Below the pieces are notes generated by a model that ran no database searches, had not been told where the DNA came from, and saw only the letters and a list, made by a program, of their open reading frames with translations. Both the position numbers and the translations under genes were made by a program. Positions 51,072 to 60,494 of a stretch of 64,000 bases of DNA are shown here, piece after piece. Source of the stretch: Pseudoduganella rivuli (lineage in GTDB: Bacteria > Pseudomonadota > Gammaproteobacteria > Burkholderiales > Burkholderiaceae_D); contig NZ_WKJJ01000028.1 of the NCBI RefSeq assembly GCF_009674485.1, positions 28,074-92,073 of the forward strand, read 5' to 3'. Every line of letters begins with the position of its first letter. The first letter of the stretch is position 1.

Positions 51072-52589
51072 TCAGGGAGCGCGCAGCGCGGCGATCAGCC
51101 GCTGCGGATCGATGTGGCGGCCATCCTGCGACACTTCAACATGCAGGTGCGGTCCGGTGGTCTTGCCGGTGTTGCCGGTCTTGCCGATGGCCTGACCGGC
51201 GGTGACGGCGTCGCCCGCGCTGACGGTGCGCTGATCCAGGTGCGCATACATCGAGCGCAAGCCGCCGCCATGGTCGATCACGATGACCTTGCCGAACTTG
51301 GCCTGCCCCTGGTACAGGTCGGTGGATTCCGACACGATGCCGTCGGCCGGCGCCAGCAATGGCGTGCCGCGCCGGGCCGACAAGTCCACGCCACGGTGGA
51401 ACGGGCTGGCTTGCGGCGTCGGCTTGCCCGGGCGCTCGCCATACGGGCTGTTGACTTTGATCCGGGACAGCGGCGCCTGCCATACGGGCAGCGTGCTTGC
51501 CGCCGCCGTGCCGGCCGCCACCGACAGCGCCGGCGCCCGCCACGCAAACGCCGGCTGCAACAGCAGGGCCGCGCCGATCACCGCCGCGCAGCACAGCACC
51601 AGCGCGGCCTTGCCCGCGCTTGCCAGCCGGGTCGCCCCACCCAGGTCCGGCAGCCGCAATTGCCCGATGCGCTCGGCCAGTGCGGCGGCGCCTGCGCCAC
51701 CGAACGGTGCGGACAGGGCCATGGTGGCGCCCTGCTGCACTTTCAGTTGCGCCACCAGCGCGGCCGCATAGTCGCGCCGGACGGCAACCGGGCGGCACGC
51801 CAGCACCTGACGGTCGCACCCCAGTTCCTGCGCATGGGACAAGCCAGCGGCCAGCGCCTTCAGCGCCGGGTTAAACCAGAACACGGTTTGCAGCAGCAGG
51901 CTCGCGTGCAGCCACCAGTGGTCGCGCCGCTGCCAGTGCGCCAGTTCGTGCGCCACGATCAGTTGCTGCTGGCCCGGATCGAACGTGCGCAAATGGCGCG
52001 GTAACAGCAATACCGGGCGCACCAGCCCTGCCAGCATGGGAGACACCGGCGCGGCCGACTCCAGCACGGCAGGCGCAGGGCCTGCGGCCTCCCGGAAGCC
52101 CGGATGGCTGGCCAATGCGCGCGCATCGAGCGGCATGGCGGTGGCCAGCAAACCCTGCAAAGCCGCATGCGCACGCGACCAGCGCAGCAGCGCCAGTCCC
52201 AGGCCGGTCCCATAGCACAGCAGCCATACGGCGGACAGCGCCAGCAGCCAGCCCGGCGCGGGCACGGCGTCCAGCGTCAGTCCGCCGTCGTCCGCGCCGA
52301 AAACCACGGCATCCGGCAGCGTATCGGCCACCACGGCCGCCGGGCGCGCAATTTCTATCGACGGCAGCATGCGCAGCCCGGCCGGGGCCGGCCATAGCGC
52401 CAGTACGAAAGCGCCGGCCACCGTCGCCAAAGCCAGCAGCCACACGAGGCGCTGCGACGCCACGCCGGGCCAGCGGAGCCGCACCAGCGCCAGCACGCCC
52501 GCCAATACCGCCGCCGCTGCCACGCAGGTCAGGCTGGCTTGCAGGAAGGCCAGCGCGAACGGCATCAGCGTATCGATGAACGTATACAT
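51072..52589 (-). CDS. M56-M23 fusion: BlaR1-like membrane protease joined to a LytM endopeptidase
   Basis: 505-aa protein. Residues 1-350 are a BlaR1/MecR1-like membrane protease with helices near 10-37, 48-66, 112-136 and 328-350, the zinc motif HELAH (214-218) and E255 plus CD in SHAQELGCD. Residues 365-505 are an M23 peptidase with zinc ligands H398, D402 and H483, plus H450 and H481. Instead of the penicillin-binding sensor of BlaR1 the fusion carries a peptidoglycan endopeptidase outside the membrane. It follows a BlaI-type repressor gene by 2 bp and probably cleaves it. ATG 52589 is preferred over a GTG at 52595. Confidence 0.9.
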   Translation of the reverse strand: MYTFIDTLMPFALAFLQASLTCVAAAAVLAGVLALVRLRWPGVASQRLVWLLALATVAGAFVLALWPAPAGLRMLPSIEIARPAAVVADTLPDAVVFGADDGGLTLDAVPAPGWLLALSAVWLLCYGTGLGLALLRWSRAHAALQGLLATAMPLDARALASHPGFREAAGPAPAVLESAAPVSPMLAGLVRPVLLLPRHLRTFDPGQQQLIVAHELAHWQRRDHWWLHASLLLQTVFWFNPALKALAAGLSHAQELGCDRQVLACRPVAVRRDYAAALVAQLKVQQGATMALSAPFGGAGAAALAERIGQLRLPDLGGATRLASAGKAALVLCCAAVIGAALLLQPAFAWRAPALSVAAGTAAASTLPVWQAPLSRIKVNSPYGERPGKPTPQASPFHRGVDLSARRGTPLLAPADGIVSESTDLYQGQAKFGKVIVIDHGGGLRSMYAHLDQRTVSAGDAVTAGQAIGKTGNTGKTTGPHLHVEVSQDGRHIDPQRLIAALRAP

Positions 52590-52591
52590 GG

Positions 52592-52963
52592 TCACGCCTT
52601 GTCCGCAGGCCAGTCCTGCAACAGTTGCTCCAGTTCCGCCAGTTCCCGCTGGTCCACCAGCTTGCTGCCCGTGAACATATTGACGGGCAACGGCGCATCC
52701 ATTTCCATCACGCGCTTGCCGAAATCATGGGCAAACGCCGCCAGCGTGCCGACCTTGTCCAGCGCGGCCGTATACACCTGCACGCCATGCAGCGTTTGCT
52801 GCGCGACCATGCCTTTTTCCAGCATGCGCTCCAGGGTCTTGCGGGTCGACGAATACGACCAGCCCAATTCCTCTTCGACGCGTTCGTGGATTTCACGGGC
52901 GCTCAGCGGCTGCTGTTTCCACAGGCACTTCAATAAACTCAATTCTGTAACGGACGGTGTCAT
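52592..52963 (-). CDS. BlaI/MecI-family transcriptional repressor
   Basis: 123-aa winged-helix repressor. MTPSVTELSLLKCLWKQQPLS is the family start, with SAREIHERVEEELGWSYSSTRKTLERML as the DNA-binding part and a C-terminal dimer domain where a BlaR1-type protease would cut. AGGAGG lies 4 nt before the ATG. It precedes the M56-M23 gene (2-bp gap). Two BlaI-type operators lie in its own promoter, so repression is autoregulated. Confidence 0.92.
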   Translation of the reverse strand: MTPSVTELSLLKCLWKQQPLSAREIHERVEEELGWSYSSTRKTLERMLEKGMVAQQTLHGVQVYTAALDKVGTLAAFAHDFGKRVMEMDAPLPVNMFTGSKLVDQRELAELEQLLQDWPADKA

Positions 52964-52991
52964 GGAACCTCCTGTTGCGACGATAGACGCC

Positions 52992-53044
52992 ATGATACGA
53001 CACGTGTCGCACACCCGCAATAAGAATATGCGACAACTGTCGCA
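52992..53044 (-). promoter_or_regulatory. blaI-type promoter with two BlaI operators
   Basis: On the minus strand: -35 TTGCGG (53015-53020), 17-bp spacer, -10 TATCAT (52992-52997). Operator 1 at 52996-53011 is TACGACA-N2-TGTCGCA, filling the spacer; operator 2 at 53029-53044 is TGCGACA-N2-TGTCGCA, just upstream of the -35. The copies are 33 bp apart, about three helical turns. Both match the dyad type (ACA-N2-TGT) bound by BlaI/MecI. Confidence 0.85.
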
Positions 53045-53142
53045 CGCAGCAAGACAGCCAGTGCGTTAGATGGCGCACCGAGTCCGGCGGCCGCTGCCGC
53101 CAAACTGAATGCCTGCACCGTCCAACCACCGAGGAGTCCAAC

Positions 53143-53652
53143 ATGCGTACCCAAACCGGCAAGAATAAAGCCATTCCGAAAGCCCTTGCCACCGAACCGC
53201 AACCGACCGACGCCATCACCGTGCTGATGGAAGACCATGAACACGTGAAGGATTTGTTCGAACAATTCGACGGCCTGGGCGACCGCGCCATGGTCAGTAA
53301 AAAGAAGCTGGTCGATGAAATCTGCAACGAACTGACCAAGCACACGATGGTCGAGGAAGAATTGTTTTACCCGGCGGTGCGTTCGCTGGGCAAGGAATTC
53401 GAAGACGACATCGATGAAGCCGTCGTCGAACACGCGTCCGCCAAACAATTGATTGCCCAGTTGCTGTCGATGGATGCGGGCGACGACCTGTATGACGCCA
53501 AGGTCACCGTGTTGTCCGAACAGATCGACCACCACGTGCAGGAAGAGGAAGAGCAGTTGTTCCCGAAAGTGCGTAAATCCAGGCTGGACCTGGTGGCACT
53601 GGGGCGGCAAATGGAGGAGCGCAAACAACAGATTCCCGATCCCGCCCGCTGA
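53143..53652 (+). CDS. Hemerythrin-like (HHE) protein
   Basis: 169-aa cytoplasmic four-helix protein of the hemerythrin HHE cation-binding family. Candidate di-iron ligands are in LMEDHEHVKDLF, KHTMVEEELFYP and IDHHVQEEEEQLFP. Such proteins sense or scavenge oxygen or nitric oxide, or protect iron-sulfur clusters. It is divergent from the BlaI-type repressor and shares the region holding the two operators, so it could come under the same repressor. A strong terminator follows. Confidence 0.88.
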   Translation: MRTQTGKNKAIPKALATEPQPTDAITVLMEDHEHVKDLFEQFDGLGDRAMVSKKKLVDEICNELTKHTMVEEELFYPAVRSLGKEFEDDIDEAVVEHASAKQLIAQLLSMDAGDDLYDAKVTVLSEQIDHHVQEEEEQLFPKVRKSRLDLVALGRQMEERKQQIPDPAR

Positions 53653-53673
53653 CCGCTGCATTCCTGTCAACTA

Positions 53674-53700
53674 AGCCCACCGCCGGTGGGCTTTTTCTTT
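53674..53700 (+). terminator. Intrinsic terminator after the hemerythrin gene
   Basis: AGCCCACCG (53674-53682) pairs perfectly with CGGTGGGCT (53684-53692) and is followed by TTTTCTTTT. A textbook intrinsic terminator. Confidence 0.92.
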
Positions 53701-53771
53701 TATTATCACGGCGCTGGCACCGCCCAATACCAACAATAACCAATGACAGACAACGATAGGAAACACTGAAG

Positions 53772-55118
53772 ATGCAGGACGGGAATCATGAATTGAAACG
53801 GGGTTTGAAAACCCGGCATATCCAGCTGATCGCACTGGGCGGCGCGATCGGCACCGGGCTGTTCCTCGGCATTGCGCAAACCATCAAGATGGCCGGTCCG
53901 TCCGTGCTGCTGGGTTACGCGGTGGCGGGTGCGATTGCCTTCCTCATCATGCGCCAATTGGGCGAAATGGTGGTCGATGAGCCGGTGGCCGGTTCGTTCT
54001 CGTACTTTGCCGACAAATATTGCGGCAACCTGGCCGGTTTCATGTCGGGATGGAATTACTGGGTGCTGTACATCCTGGTGTCGATGGCGGAACTGACGGC
54101 GGTCGGCATCTATGTCCAGTACTGGTGGCCCGGCGTGCCGACGTGGGCGTCGGCGCTGGCCTTCTTTGTCATCATCAATTCCATCAGTCTGCTGAACGTG
54201 AAAGCGTTCGGTGAAATGGAATTCTGGTTTGCCATCATCAAGGTGGTGGCCATTGTCGGCATGATCGGCTATGGCGGCTACCTGTTGGCGTCCGGAACGG
54301 CCGGCCCGGAAGCGTCGGTGGCCAACCTGTGGCAGCACGGCGGCTTTTTCCCGAACGGCGTGTCCGGCCTGGTCATGGCCATGGCCGTCATCATGTTTTC
54401 GTTTGGCGGACTGGAACTGGTCGGCATCACGGCGGCGGAAGCGGACAATCCCTCCGTGACGATCCCGAAAGCCACCAACCAGGCCATTTACCGCATCCTG
54501 ATTTTTTATGTGGGCGCGCTGGGCGTGCTGCTGTCCTTGTATCCATGGCAGAAAGTCGTCACCGGCGGCAGCCCGTTCGTGCTGATCTTCCATGCACTCA
54601 ATGCCGACATCGTGGCCAACCTGCTCAATATCGTGGTGCTGACGGCGGCGCTGTCCGTGTATAACAGCGGCGTCTATTGCAACAGCCGCATGCTGTTCGG
54701 CCTGGCCAGGCAAGGCAACGCGCCGCGCGCGCTGTTGAAAGTCAACCACCGCGGCGTGCCGCTGGCGGCGCTGGGCGTGTCGGCCGCGTCGACCGGCATT
54801 TGCGTGGTGGTCAATTACTTCCTGCCCGGCGAAGCGTTCGGCCTGCTGATGGGCCTGGTCGTATCCGCGCTGATCATCAACTGGGGCATGATCAGCTGGA
54901 TCCACCTGCGCTTCCGCCAGCAAAAAGCCGCGGCCGGCCAGGTGACAGCCTTCCGCAGCCTGGGCTACCCGCTGACCAATTACCTGTGCCTGGCCTTCCT
55001 GGCGGCGATCCTCGTCATCATGTACCTGACGCCGGATTTGCGCATTTCCGTCTACCTGATCCCTGCCTGGCTGGCCGTGCTGGGCGTCGGCTACAAGCTG
55101 CGTCCCGCCAGGGGATGA
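53772..55118 (+). CDS. aroP: Aromatic amino acid permease, AroP/PheP-like
   Basis: 448-aa amino acid/proton symporter of the APC superfamily with about 12 helices. The sequence is strikingly close to AroP/PheP of enterics: LKRGLKTRHIQLIALGGAIGT near the start, EMEFWFAIIKVVAIVGMI, and VYNSGVYCNSRMLFGLA. Import of Phe, Tyr and/or Trp is likely; the precise specificity cannot be read. It stands alone between terminators. Confidence 0.9.
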   Translation: MQDGNHELKRGLKTRHIQLIALGGAIGTGLFLGIAQTIKMAGPSVLLGYAVAGAIAFLIMRQLGEMVVDEPVAGSFSYFADKYCGNLAGFMSGWNYWVLYILVSMAELTAVGIYVQYWWPGVPTWASALAFFVIINSISLLNVKAFGEMEFWFAIIKVVAIVGMIGYGGYLLASGTAGPEASVANLWQHGGFFPNGVSGLVMAMAVIMFSFGGLELVGITAAEADNPSVTIPKATNQAIYRILIFYVGALGVLLSLYPWQKVVTGGSPFVLIFHALNADIVANLLNIVVLTAALSVYNSGVYCNSRMLFGLARQGNAPRALLKVNHRGVPLAALGVSAASTGICVVVNYFLPGEAFGLLMGLVVSALIINWGMISWIHLRFRQQKAAAGQVTAFRSLGYPLTNYLCLAFLAAILVIMYLTPDLRISVYLIPAWLAVLGVGYKLRPARG

Positions 55119-55132
55119 ACGGACTGCCCGCC

Positions 55133-55159
55133 TTGCCGGCCGCGATTCACGGCCGGCAA
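55133..55159 (+). terminator. Hairpin after the permease gene
   Basis: TTGCCGGCC (55133-55141) pairs perfectly with GGCCGGCAA (55151-55159) around a 9-nt loop, 14 bp after the stop. The following sequence is not T-rich, so termination would be inefficient. Confidence 0.5.
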
Positions 55160-55296
55160 TTCGGTATATACGGCAATACATAACGTTGCCAGCGCGCACT
55201 GATCCTCGAAAAACCGCCCGCGGTGCCGAGACTTGCATATGAGCAGCATTAGCCAGGTGCTACAGTGGTGTGACGCCGGACAACTTTTCATGCGCC

Positions 55297-56436
55297 ATGA
55301 AATCCACCCTGCTCCGCTCACCGGTTGCCTGCACCGCGCTGATGCTGTGCGCCGCCAGCAGCCACGCCCAGCTCAGTATGCAGGGCGGCATCGCCGCCGC
55401 CATCCGCGGTTCCACCCATACCGACCCGGCCGGGCGTGGCAAGTTGGAAATGACGCCGACCAACATGTCGCCCATGTTCATCAGCTTCCGTGGCCAGGAA
55501 GCGCTGGGCGACGGCATGCAGGTGCGCTTCCGGCTGGACACCGGCTTCTTTCCCGACACGGGCGCCGTGCGCCATGGCGGCCTGTTCGGGCGCGAAGCCT
55601 CGCTGGGCCTCGATGGCCACTGGGGAAAAATCGATGCGGGACGGCTGCAAATCATCGGCGGCGCCGTGGAAACGCTGGTGCGCGTCGATCCGCTGAAAGG
55701 CGCGGGCCAGGTGGAAACCGTCTGGCCCGGCATCTGGACCGGCGCCCGCTTCGACAATGCCGTGCGCTACCGCTATGAAACCGGTCCCTGGTTTGCGGGG
55801 GCCATGGTGTCGATGGGCGAGCGCGCCGGCAACCGGGGAGATTTGACGGCTGTGACGGCCGGCTACATGGACGCGCCGCGCGTGGCGATGGCTGCCTGCC
55901 AGGTGGCCCACGACGGCAATGGCTTGCGGGCCAGCGCCTGCACGGCCGGTATCGCCTGGCAGGCGCCGGACTTCGCACCGGACGGCACGCTGCTCCACGC
56001 GGCTGTGCTGGCGGCCCGGCGCGACAAGGGTTTCGTGGCCGGCACGGCCGGCCAGGCGCTGTTCAACATGGATTTCAGCTTTGCCGGCATCCCCGCCCCC
56101 GCCAACCACGAAGTCCGCTTCGCGCTGCTGGGACTGACCTTGCCGCTGGCCGCGATCTCGCCGCTATGGCGGCTGCGCAGCGCCGTGTTTTATGCGCGCA
56201 GCCCCGACGCCACGCTGTTTTCCGCGCGCGAGGGCGGCACGCAGCGCGCCGCCTACGCGGTGCTGTCGTACGACCTGTCGCGCCGCACCGCACTGATCTT
56301 CAGCATCGACTGGAACCACTGGACCGGCGGCTGGCGCGGCTACTGGGGTTCCAGCGCAGTATCGCAGGCCGCCTACGCGCCCGACGGCGCCGATACGCGG
56401 CGCACGGCCGCCATCGGCATGCAGCACAGTTTTTGA
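55297..56436 (+). CDS. Outer-membrane porin (Burkholderiales porin_4 type)
   Basis: 379-aa barrel protein with a signal peptide (MKSTLLRSPVACTALMLCA). Typical segments are FRGQEALGDGMQVRFRLD, FGREASLGLDGHWGKIDAGRL, and a C-terminal AIGMQHSF with final Phe. The strand pattern fits general trimeric porins of Burkholderiales. Several Cys residues and an unusually short loop region suggest divergence from the general porin. Function: passive uptake of small solutes. Confidence 0.85.
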   Translation: MKSTLLRSPVACTALMLCAASSHAQLSMQGGIAAAIRGSTHTDPAGRGKLEMTPTNMSPMFISFRGQEALGDGMQVRFRLDTGFFPDTGAVRHGGLFGREASLGLDGHWGKIDAGRLQIIGGAVETLVRVDPLKGAGQVETVWPGIWTGARFDNAVRYRYETGPWFAGAMVSMGERAGNRGDLTAVTAGYMDAPRVAMAACQVAHDGNGLRASACTAGIAWQAPDFAPDGTLLHAAVLAARRDKGFVAGTAGQALFNMDFSFAGIPAPANHEVRFALLGLTLPLAAISPLWRLRSAVFYARSPDATLFSAREGGTQRAAYAVLSYDLSRRTALIFSIDWNHWTGGWRGYWGSSAVSQAAYAPDGADTRRTAAIGMQHSF

Positions 56437-56476
56437 CGGCCATGCACGGCCGCCGGTACGGCTTCCCGTAACGCGA

Positions 56477-57082
56477 TTATTTCGCCGTTGCCTTTGTGCC
56501 GGCGACAGCTTTTTCTTCGGCAGCCGCCTTCGCGGCCTTCGCCGCCTTCTCGACCTTGAGCCGCTCGTCCGTCATCAATTTGGCTTTCGCGTAATTGCTG
56601 CCCGACGTGACGCCGCACCCGGTCTTGCTGCACGCGAGCCGTGTCAGCAATTCGCCGTCGATCCAGTAGGCTTCGCCAAACTGCCCCTTGCCGGGTCTGA
56701 CTTCGGAAAACGGCTTGGCGTTGAATTCGTTGCGCAACTGGTCGTACGTTACGCCCGGCGCGTAACTGGCGGTGATTTCGCCGACACGCACGGCCGGCGC
56801 GTAGAACTTCACGGCCAGGCTTTCCGGTGCAATGGTGTTGAGCACGATGTACGCCTTGCCGGACGACTGCCACGTGCACACCAGCGCATCGACTTCACTG
56901 CGCGGTTCATACGGCAAGGTCTGCTTGCGCGCATCCGCACACTTCATGTTGGAAATGCTGATGACCTTGTACTTGTTGTCGCCGACGCGGATGCCCTGGA
57001 TGGCATGGGGGCTATCGGCGGCATACAGGGCGGGTGCGGCCAGCATGGCGGCCAGCAAAACTGGGGCGGATTTCTTCGGCAT
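56477..57082 (-). CDS. Hypothetical periplasmic protein with Lys/Ala-rich tail
   Basis: 201-aa exported protein (signal peptide MPKKSAPVLLAAMLAAPALYA). The central part (YKVISISNMKCADARKQTLP, GVTYDQLRNEFNAKPFSEV) contains four cysteines, likely two disulfides (one pair in RLACSKTGCGV). The C-terminal 40 residues are a low-complexity Lys/Ala/Glu helix. No family was recognised. It is convergent with the porin gene before it. Confidence 0.7.
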   Translation of the reverse strand: MPKKSAPVLLAAMLAAPALYAADSPHAIQGIRVGDNKYKVISISNMKCADARKQTLPYEPRSEVDALVCTWQSSGKAYIVLNTIAPESLAVKFYAPAVRVGEITASYAPGVTYDQLRNEFNAKPFSEVRPGKGQFGEAYWIDGELLTRLACSKTGCGVTSGSNYAKAKLMTDERLKVEKAAKAAKAAAEEKAVAGTKATAK

Positions 57083-57281
57083 CGTGGGCAATGAAAACAG
57101 GTGCGGGACGGCCTCAATATATCGGCAACCACAGCCGTGGTCAAAGTGCCAGCGTGGTCCTTGCCAATGTGGCAGCACACGGCCTGCCGACTGTTGTTTT
57201 TTCCTGCGTGCGCAACAATGTGAAACGCGGCGCCGGCCGAAACACGCTAGATTAGCGCGTTGAATTGTGACGGAGCGACCA

Positions 57282-58403
57282 ATGCGGCGACAACTTTGCG
57301 TGGGTGGATGGGCCTTGTTTCAATTGCTGGGCAGCGCCCAGGCGCAGACACCGGCGCAAAACACGTCTGTAACGGTTTATGGCAGCCTCGACGCCGGCCC
57401 CACCCACGTTTCGAATGTGCGGGGCCATGCCGTGACCCTGGTCGATGACGGGATCTACCAGGCGGACCGTTTCGGCATGCGCGCCAGCGAAGACCTGGGC
57501 GGCGGCATGCAAGCCATCGTCCAGCTGGAAGGCGGCTTTGGCACCAGTACCGGCGTGCAACCGCGCAGCGGCGTACTGTTCAACCGCCTCGCGTTTGTGG
57601 GCTTGTCGGGCAGCCTTGGGACGGTAGCGCTGGGCCACCACAGCAACATGATGTTCGACGCCGTGGGCAAGCTGAGCAACGGCGTCCTGTTTGCCAGTTT
57701 CAATGCATTCCACCCTGGGAACTTCGATGAAACCGCCAACGTCGGCGGCCTCGACAATGGTATCAAATATACCAGTCCCGATTTCAATGGCCTGAAGCTG
57801 GGCGCCGGCTACGCGCTGGGCGAACAACCGGGCGACGCCAGCCGCAACCGCGCATGGGGTGTCAACGCCAGTTATGCCAACGGCCCGATCCGGCTCGGCG
57901 CCGGATGGACCAGCGCCAACAACAAGGTGCTGAACCTCGGGCAGTCGCTGGGCATCCGCACGCTGCTGGGGCAGACCCTGATCGCCGGCACGGCGTCCGT
58001 CCCCGTTTTCACACCGCTGCAGGCAAACAACGTGCGCAATACGGGCCTGGGCGCCAGCTATGCGCTGGACGGGGTACTGGTGCACGGCGCCTGGCTGCGC
58101 TCGCGCATCCAGACGGCGGCCGGCGAAGTGGCGATGTCGACGCCGGAACTGGGCGTCAATGTGCGCGTGGGCGCGGCGGCGTCGCTGAACACATCGCTGG
58201 CATCGTCGCACATGGCCGGCATGCGCTGGCGGCAGGCCGGCCTTAATTATGTGTATTCGCTTTCGCGGCGCACGGAAATCTATGCGATGGCGATAATGCA
58301 GCAAGCCCATGGCAACGGCGCGGTGGCCGCCATCAATGGCCTTGGCTATGCATCGGGACAGCGCCAGCACGCGCTGCGGCTGGGTGTGCACCACCTGTTC
58401 TGA
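57282..58403 (+). CDS. Outer-membrane porin (Burkholderiales porin_4 type)
   Basis: 373-aa porin. A signal peptide (MRRQLCVGGWALFQLLGSAQA) leads into TSVTVYGSLDAGPTHVSN, the usual first strand of this family, then GMRASEDLGGGMQAIVQLEGG and a C-terminal HALRLGVHHLF with terminal Phe. It is a complete, canonical member, unlike the more divergent porin 850 bp away. The ATG at 57282 has GGAG 8 nt upstream and is preferred to an earlier GTG. Confidence 0.92.
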   Translation: MRRQLCVGGWALFQLLGSAQAQTPAQNTSVTVYGSLDAGPTHVSNVRGHAVTLVDDGIYQADRFGMRASEDLGGGMQAIVQLEGGFGTSTGVQPRSGVLFNRLAFVGLSGSLGTVALGHHSNMMFDAVGKLSNGVLFASFNAFHPGNFDETANVGGLDNGIKYTSPDFNGLKLGAGYALGEQPGDASRNRAWGVNASYANGPIRLGAGWTSANNKVLNLGQSLGIRTLLGQTLIAGTASVPVFTPLQANNVRNTGLGASYALDGVLVHGAWLRSRIQTAAGEVAMSTPELGVNVRVGAAASLNTSLASSHMAGMRWRQAGLNYVYSLSRRTEIYAMAIMQQAHGNGAVAAINGLGYASGQRQHALRLGVHHLF

Positions 58404-58448
58404 CCACAACAATTCAAGACAAATCATTCGAATGCGCGAGGATCGATC

Positions 58449-60494
58449 GTGAACGTTTTTCAGCAATTGTCCATCCAGAAGAAACTCATGCTGAGCATGG
58501 CCGCGTGCCTGGTGTTTACCCTGCTGGTCGCCTGCGGCCTCAGTACCTGGGTCACGGCCGGCGGCATTGCCGACCGCGTGGTGCAGCAGGAATTGCCTGC
58601 CGTGGTGGGGGAAATCCGCAACGACCTGCTGCGTGAAATCGCGCAGCCGCTGGCGTCCGCCCAGGATATCGCCGGCAACGATTACGTGCTGGCGTGGGAA
58701 AAGGCGGACTTGCCGGACACCGGGCTCGAAGCCTGGCAACAATATGCCGGGTCAATGAAAGCGCGCCTGAAAGCCAACAAGATCTTCTGGGTCTCCGGCG
58801 CCACCGGCAAGTATTTTACGGAAACAGGCCTGTCACGCACGCTGGACCGCAGCGCCCCGGAGGCCGGCTGGTTCAACGACTTCCTGAAGGAAGGCAAGCC
58901 CTACACCTTGCGTATCGACCGCGACGTCACCGACGGCAGTTACAAATTGTTCATCAACGTGCGCTTCGATGGCGGCGGCGGCAAGCAGGGCATCGCCGGC
59001 CTGGCGTTATCGGTCGATGCGCTGGCCGAACGCATCAACAGCTATAAAATCGGCCCGTCCGGCTATGTCTACCTGGCCCGTCCCGACGGCACCCTGCTGG
59101 CGCACCGCCAGAAAGACCTGGTCGACGGCAAACATGGCTTGACCGACCTGCCCGGCTTTACCAGGGAAACCAGCGCCTCCCTGCTGAAAGGCGGCAAGTA
59201 CAGCAGTACCACATACAAAGGAGCGAACGGTACGCAAATCGTGGCGGCGTCATTTGTGCCGGAGCTGGATTTGTACGTGGTGGCCGAGGTGCCGGAATCG
59301 GAAGCCGTCGGCGCGCTGATCCGCCGCTCCGCCCTGGCCGCCGTGGCGGCCGGCATTGCAGGCGTCGCCATCGGCCTGCTGGTGGTGTATGCCGTCAGCC
59401 GCGCGATTGCCGCGCCCGTGGCCCGCGCCGCCGCCATGCTGGGGGAAATCGCCGACGGCAACGGCGACCTGACGCGCCGCATGAAAGTCGAATCCAACGA
59501 TGAAATCGGCGCGCTGGCCGCCGCCTTCAACCGCTTTGCCGCGTCGCTGAACCAGACCATCGGCAAGATCCGCATCGGCGCCGACACCATTGCCCACGCC
59601 AGCAGTGAAATCGCGTCCGGCAACATGGATTTGTCGGCCCGCACGGAATCGCAGGCGGGCAGCCTGGAAGAAACCGCATCCACCATGGAAGAATTGACCG
59701 CCACCGTGCGCCAGAACGCGGACAATGCGCGCCAGGCCAACCAGCTGGTGACGGCGGCATCCGACTATGCGACGCAGGGCGGCAACGTGGTGGGTGAAGT
59801 GGTGCAGACCATGGCCGCCATCCAGGACAGCTCGGGCAAAATTGTCGACATCATTTCCGTCATCGACGGCATCGCGTTCCAGACCAATATCCTGGCGCTG
59901 AACGCGGCCGTGGAAGCGGCCCGCGCGGGCGAACAGGGGCGCGGCTTTGCCGTGGTGGCGTCGGAAGTGCGCACCCTGGCGCAACGCTCGGCGGCAGCCG
60001 CGAAGGAAATCAAGGAATTGATCAATGATTCCGTCGCCAAGGTCGATGCCGGCGGCAGGCTGGTCGACAGCGCCGGCGAGACCATGCAGCACATCGTCAC
60101 GTCCGTGCGCCGCGTGGCCGATATCATGGGTGAGATTAGTGAGGCCAGCCGCGAACAAAGCGAGGGCATCGGCCAAATCAACGACGCCATCACGCAGATG
60201 GACGACGCCACGCAGCAAAACGCGGCGCTGGTCGAACAAGCCGCTGCCGCAGCCCAGTCGCTGCAAGACCAGGCGGCCAGCCTGGCCGAAGCCGTGGCGG
60301 CATTCAAGCTCGATATGACACAAGTCGATGCACAGCCCGCCGCACAACTGAAAGCGCCACGCGCCGTCACCGCCCTGCCCCGTCCCGCAGCAAAGCCCGC
60401 GGCAAAAGCGCCGGCCGCCGCGCCCGGCACGGCGAAGCCCGCCAAGGCCGCCAGGGCTGCCGGCGCGCCCGAAGACGAATGGGAAGAGTTTTAA
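58449..60494 (+). CDS. Methyl-accepting chemotaxis protein with Cache sensor
   Basis: 681-aa chemoreceptor from a GTG start. Transmembrane helices near 12-32 and 295-318 flank a periplasmic Cache-type sensor with FWVSGATGKYFTETGL and SGYVYLARPDGTLLAHRQ. HAMP follows, then the signalling domain with the hairpin tip IDGIAFQTNILALNAAVEAA. The C-terminus ends DEWEEF, a CheR/CheB-docking pentapeptide of the NWETF type after a flexible Ala/Pro/Lys linker. No che genes are nearby, so it feeds a core array encoded elsewhere. Confidence 0.94.
   Translation: MNVFQQLSIQKKLMLSMAACLVFTLLVACGLSTWVTAGGIADRVVQQELPAVVGEIRNDLLREIAQPLASAQDIAGNDYVLAWEKADLPDTGLEAWQQYAGSMKARLKANKIFWVSGATGKYFTETGLSRTLDRSAPEAGWFNDFLKEGKPYTLRIDRDVTDGSYKLFINVRFDGGGGKQGIAGLALSVDALAERINSYKIGPSGYVYLARPDGTLLAHRQKDLVDGKHGLTDLPGFTRETSASLLKGGKYSSTTYKGANGTQIVAASFVPELDLYVVAEVPESEAVGALIRRSALAAVAAGIAGVAIGLLVVYAVSRAIAAPVARAAAMLGEIADGNGDLTRRMKVESNDEIGALAAAFNRFAASLNQTIGKIRIGADTIAHASSEIASGNMDLSARTESQAGSLEETASTMEELTATVRQNADNARQANQLVTAASDYATQGGNVVGEVVQTMAAIQDSSGKIVDIISVIDGIAFQTNILALNAAVEAARAGEQGRGFAVVASEVRTLAQRSAAAAKEIKELINDSVAKVDAGGRLVDSAGETMQHIVTSVRRVADIMGEISEASREQSEGIGQINDAITQMDDATQQNAALVEQAAAAAQSLQDQAASLAEAVAAFKLDMTQVDAQPAAQLKAPRAVTALPRPAAKPAAKAPAAAPGTAKPAKAARAAGAPEDEWEEF

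Noticed and set aside
51072..52589. BlaR1 beta-lactam sensor
   Set aside because: No penicillin-binding SxxK domain is present; the C-terminal domain is M23 instead.
53706..55238. A 510-codon minus-strand frame across the aroP-like gene
   Set aside because: Shadow frame; the plus-strand permease is unmistakable.
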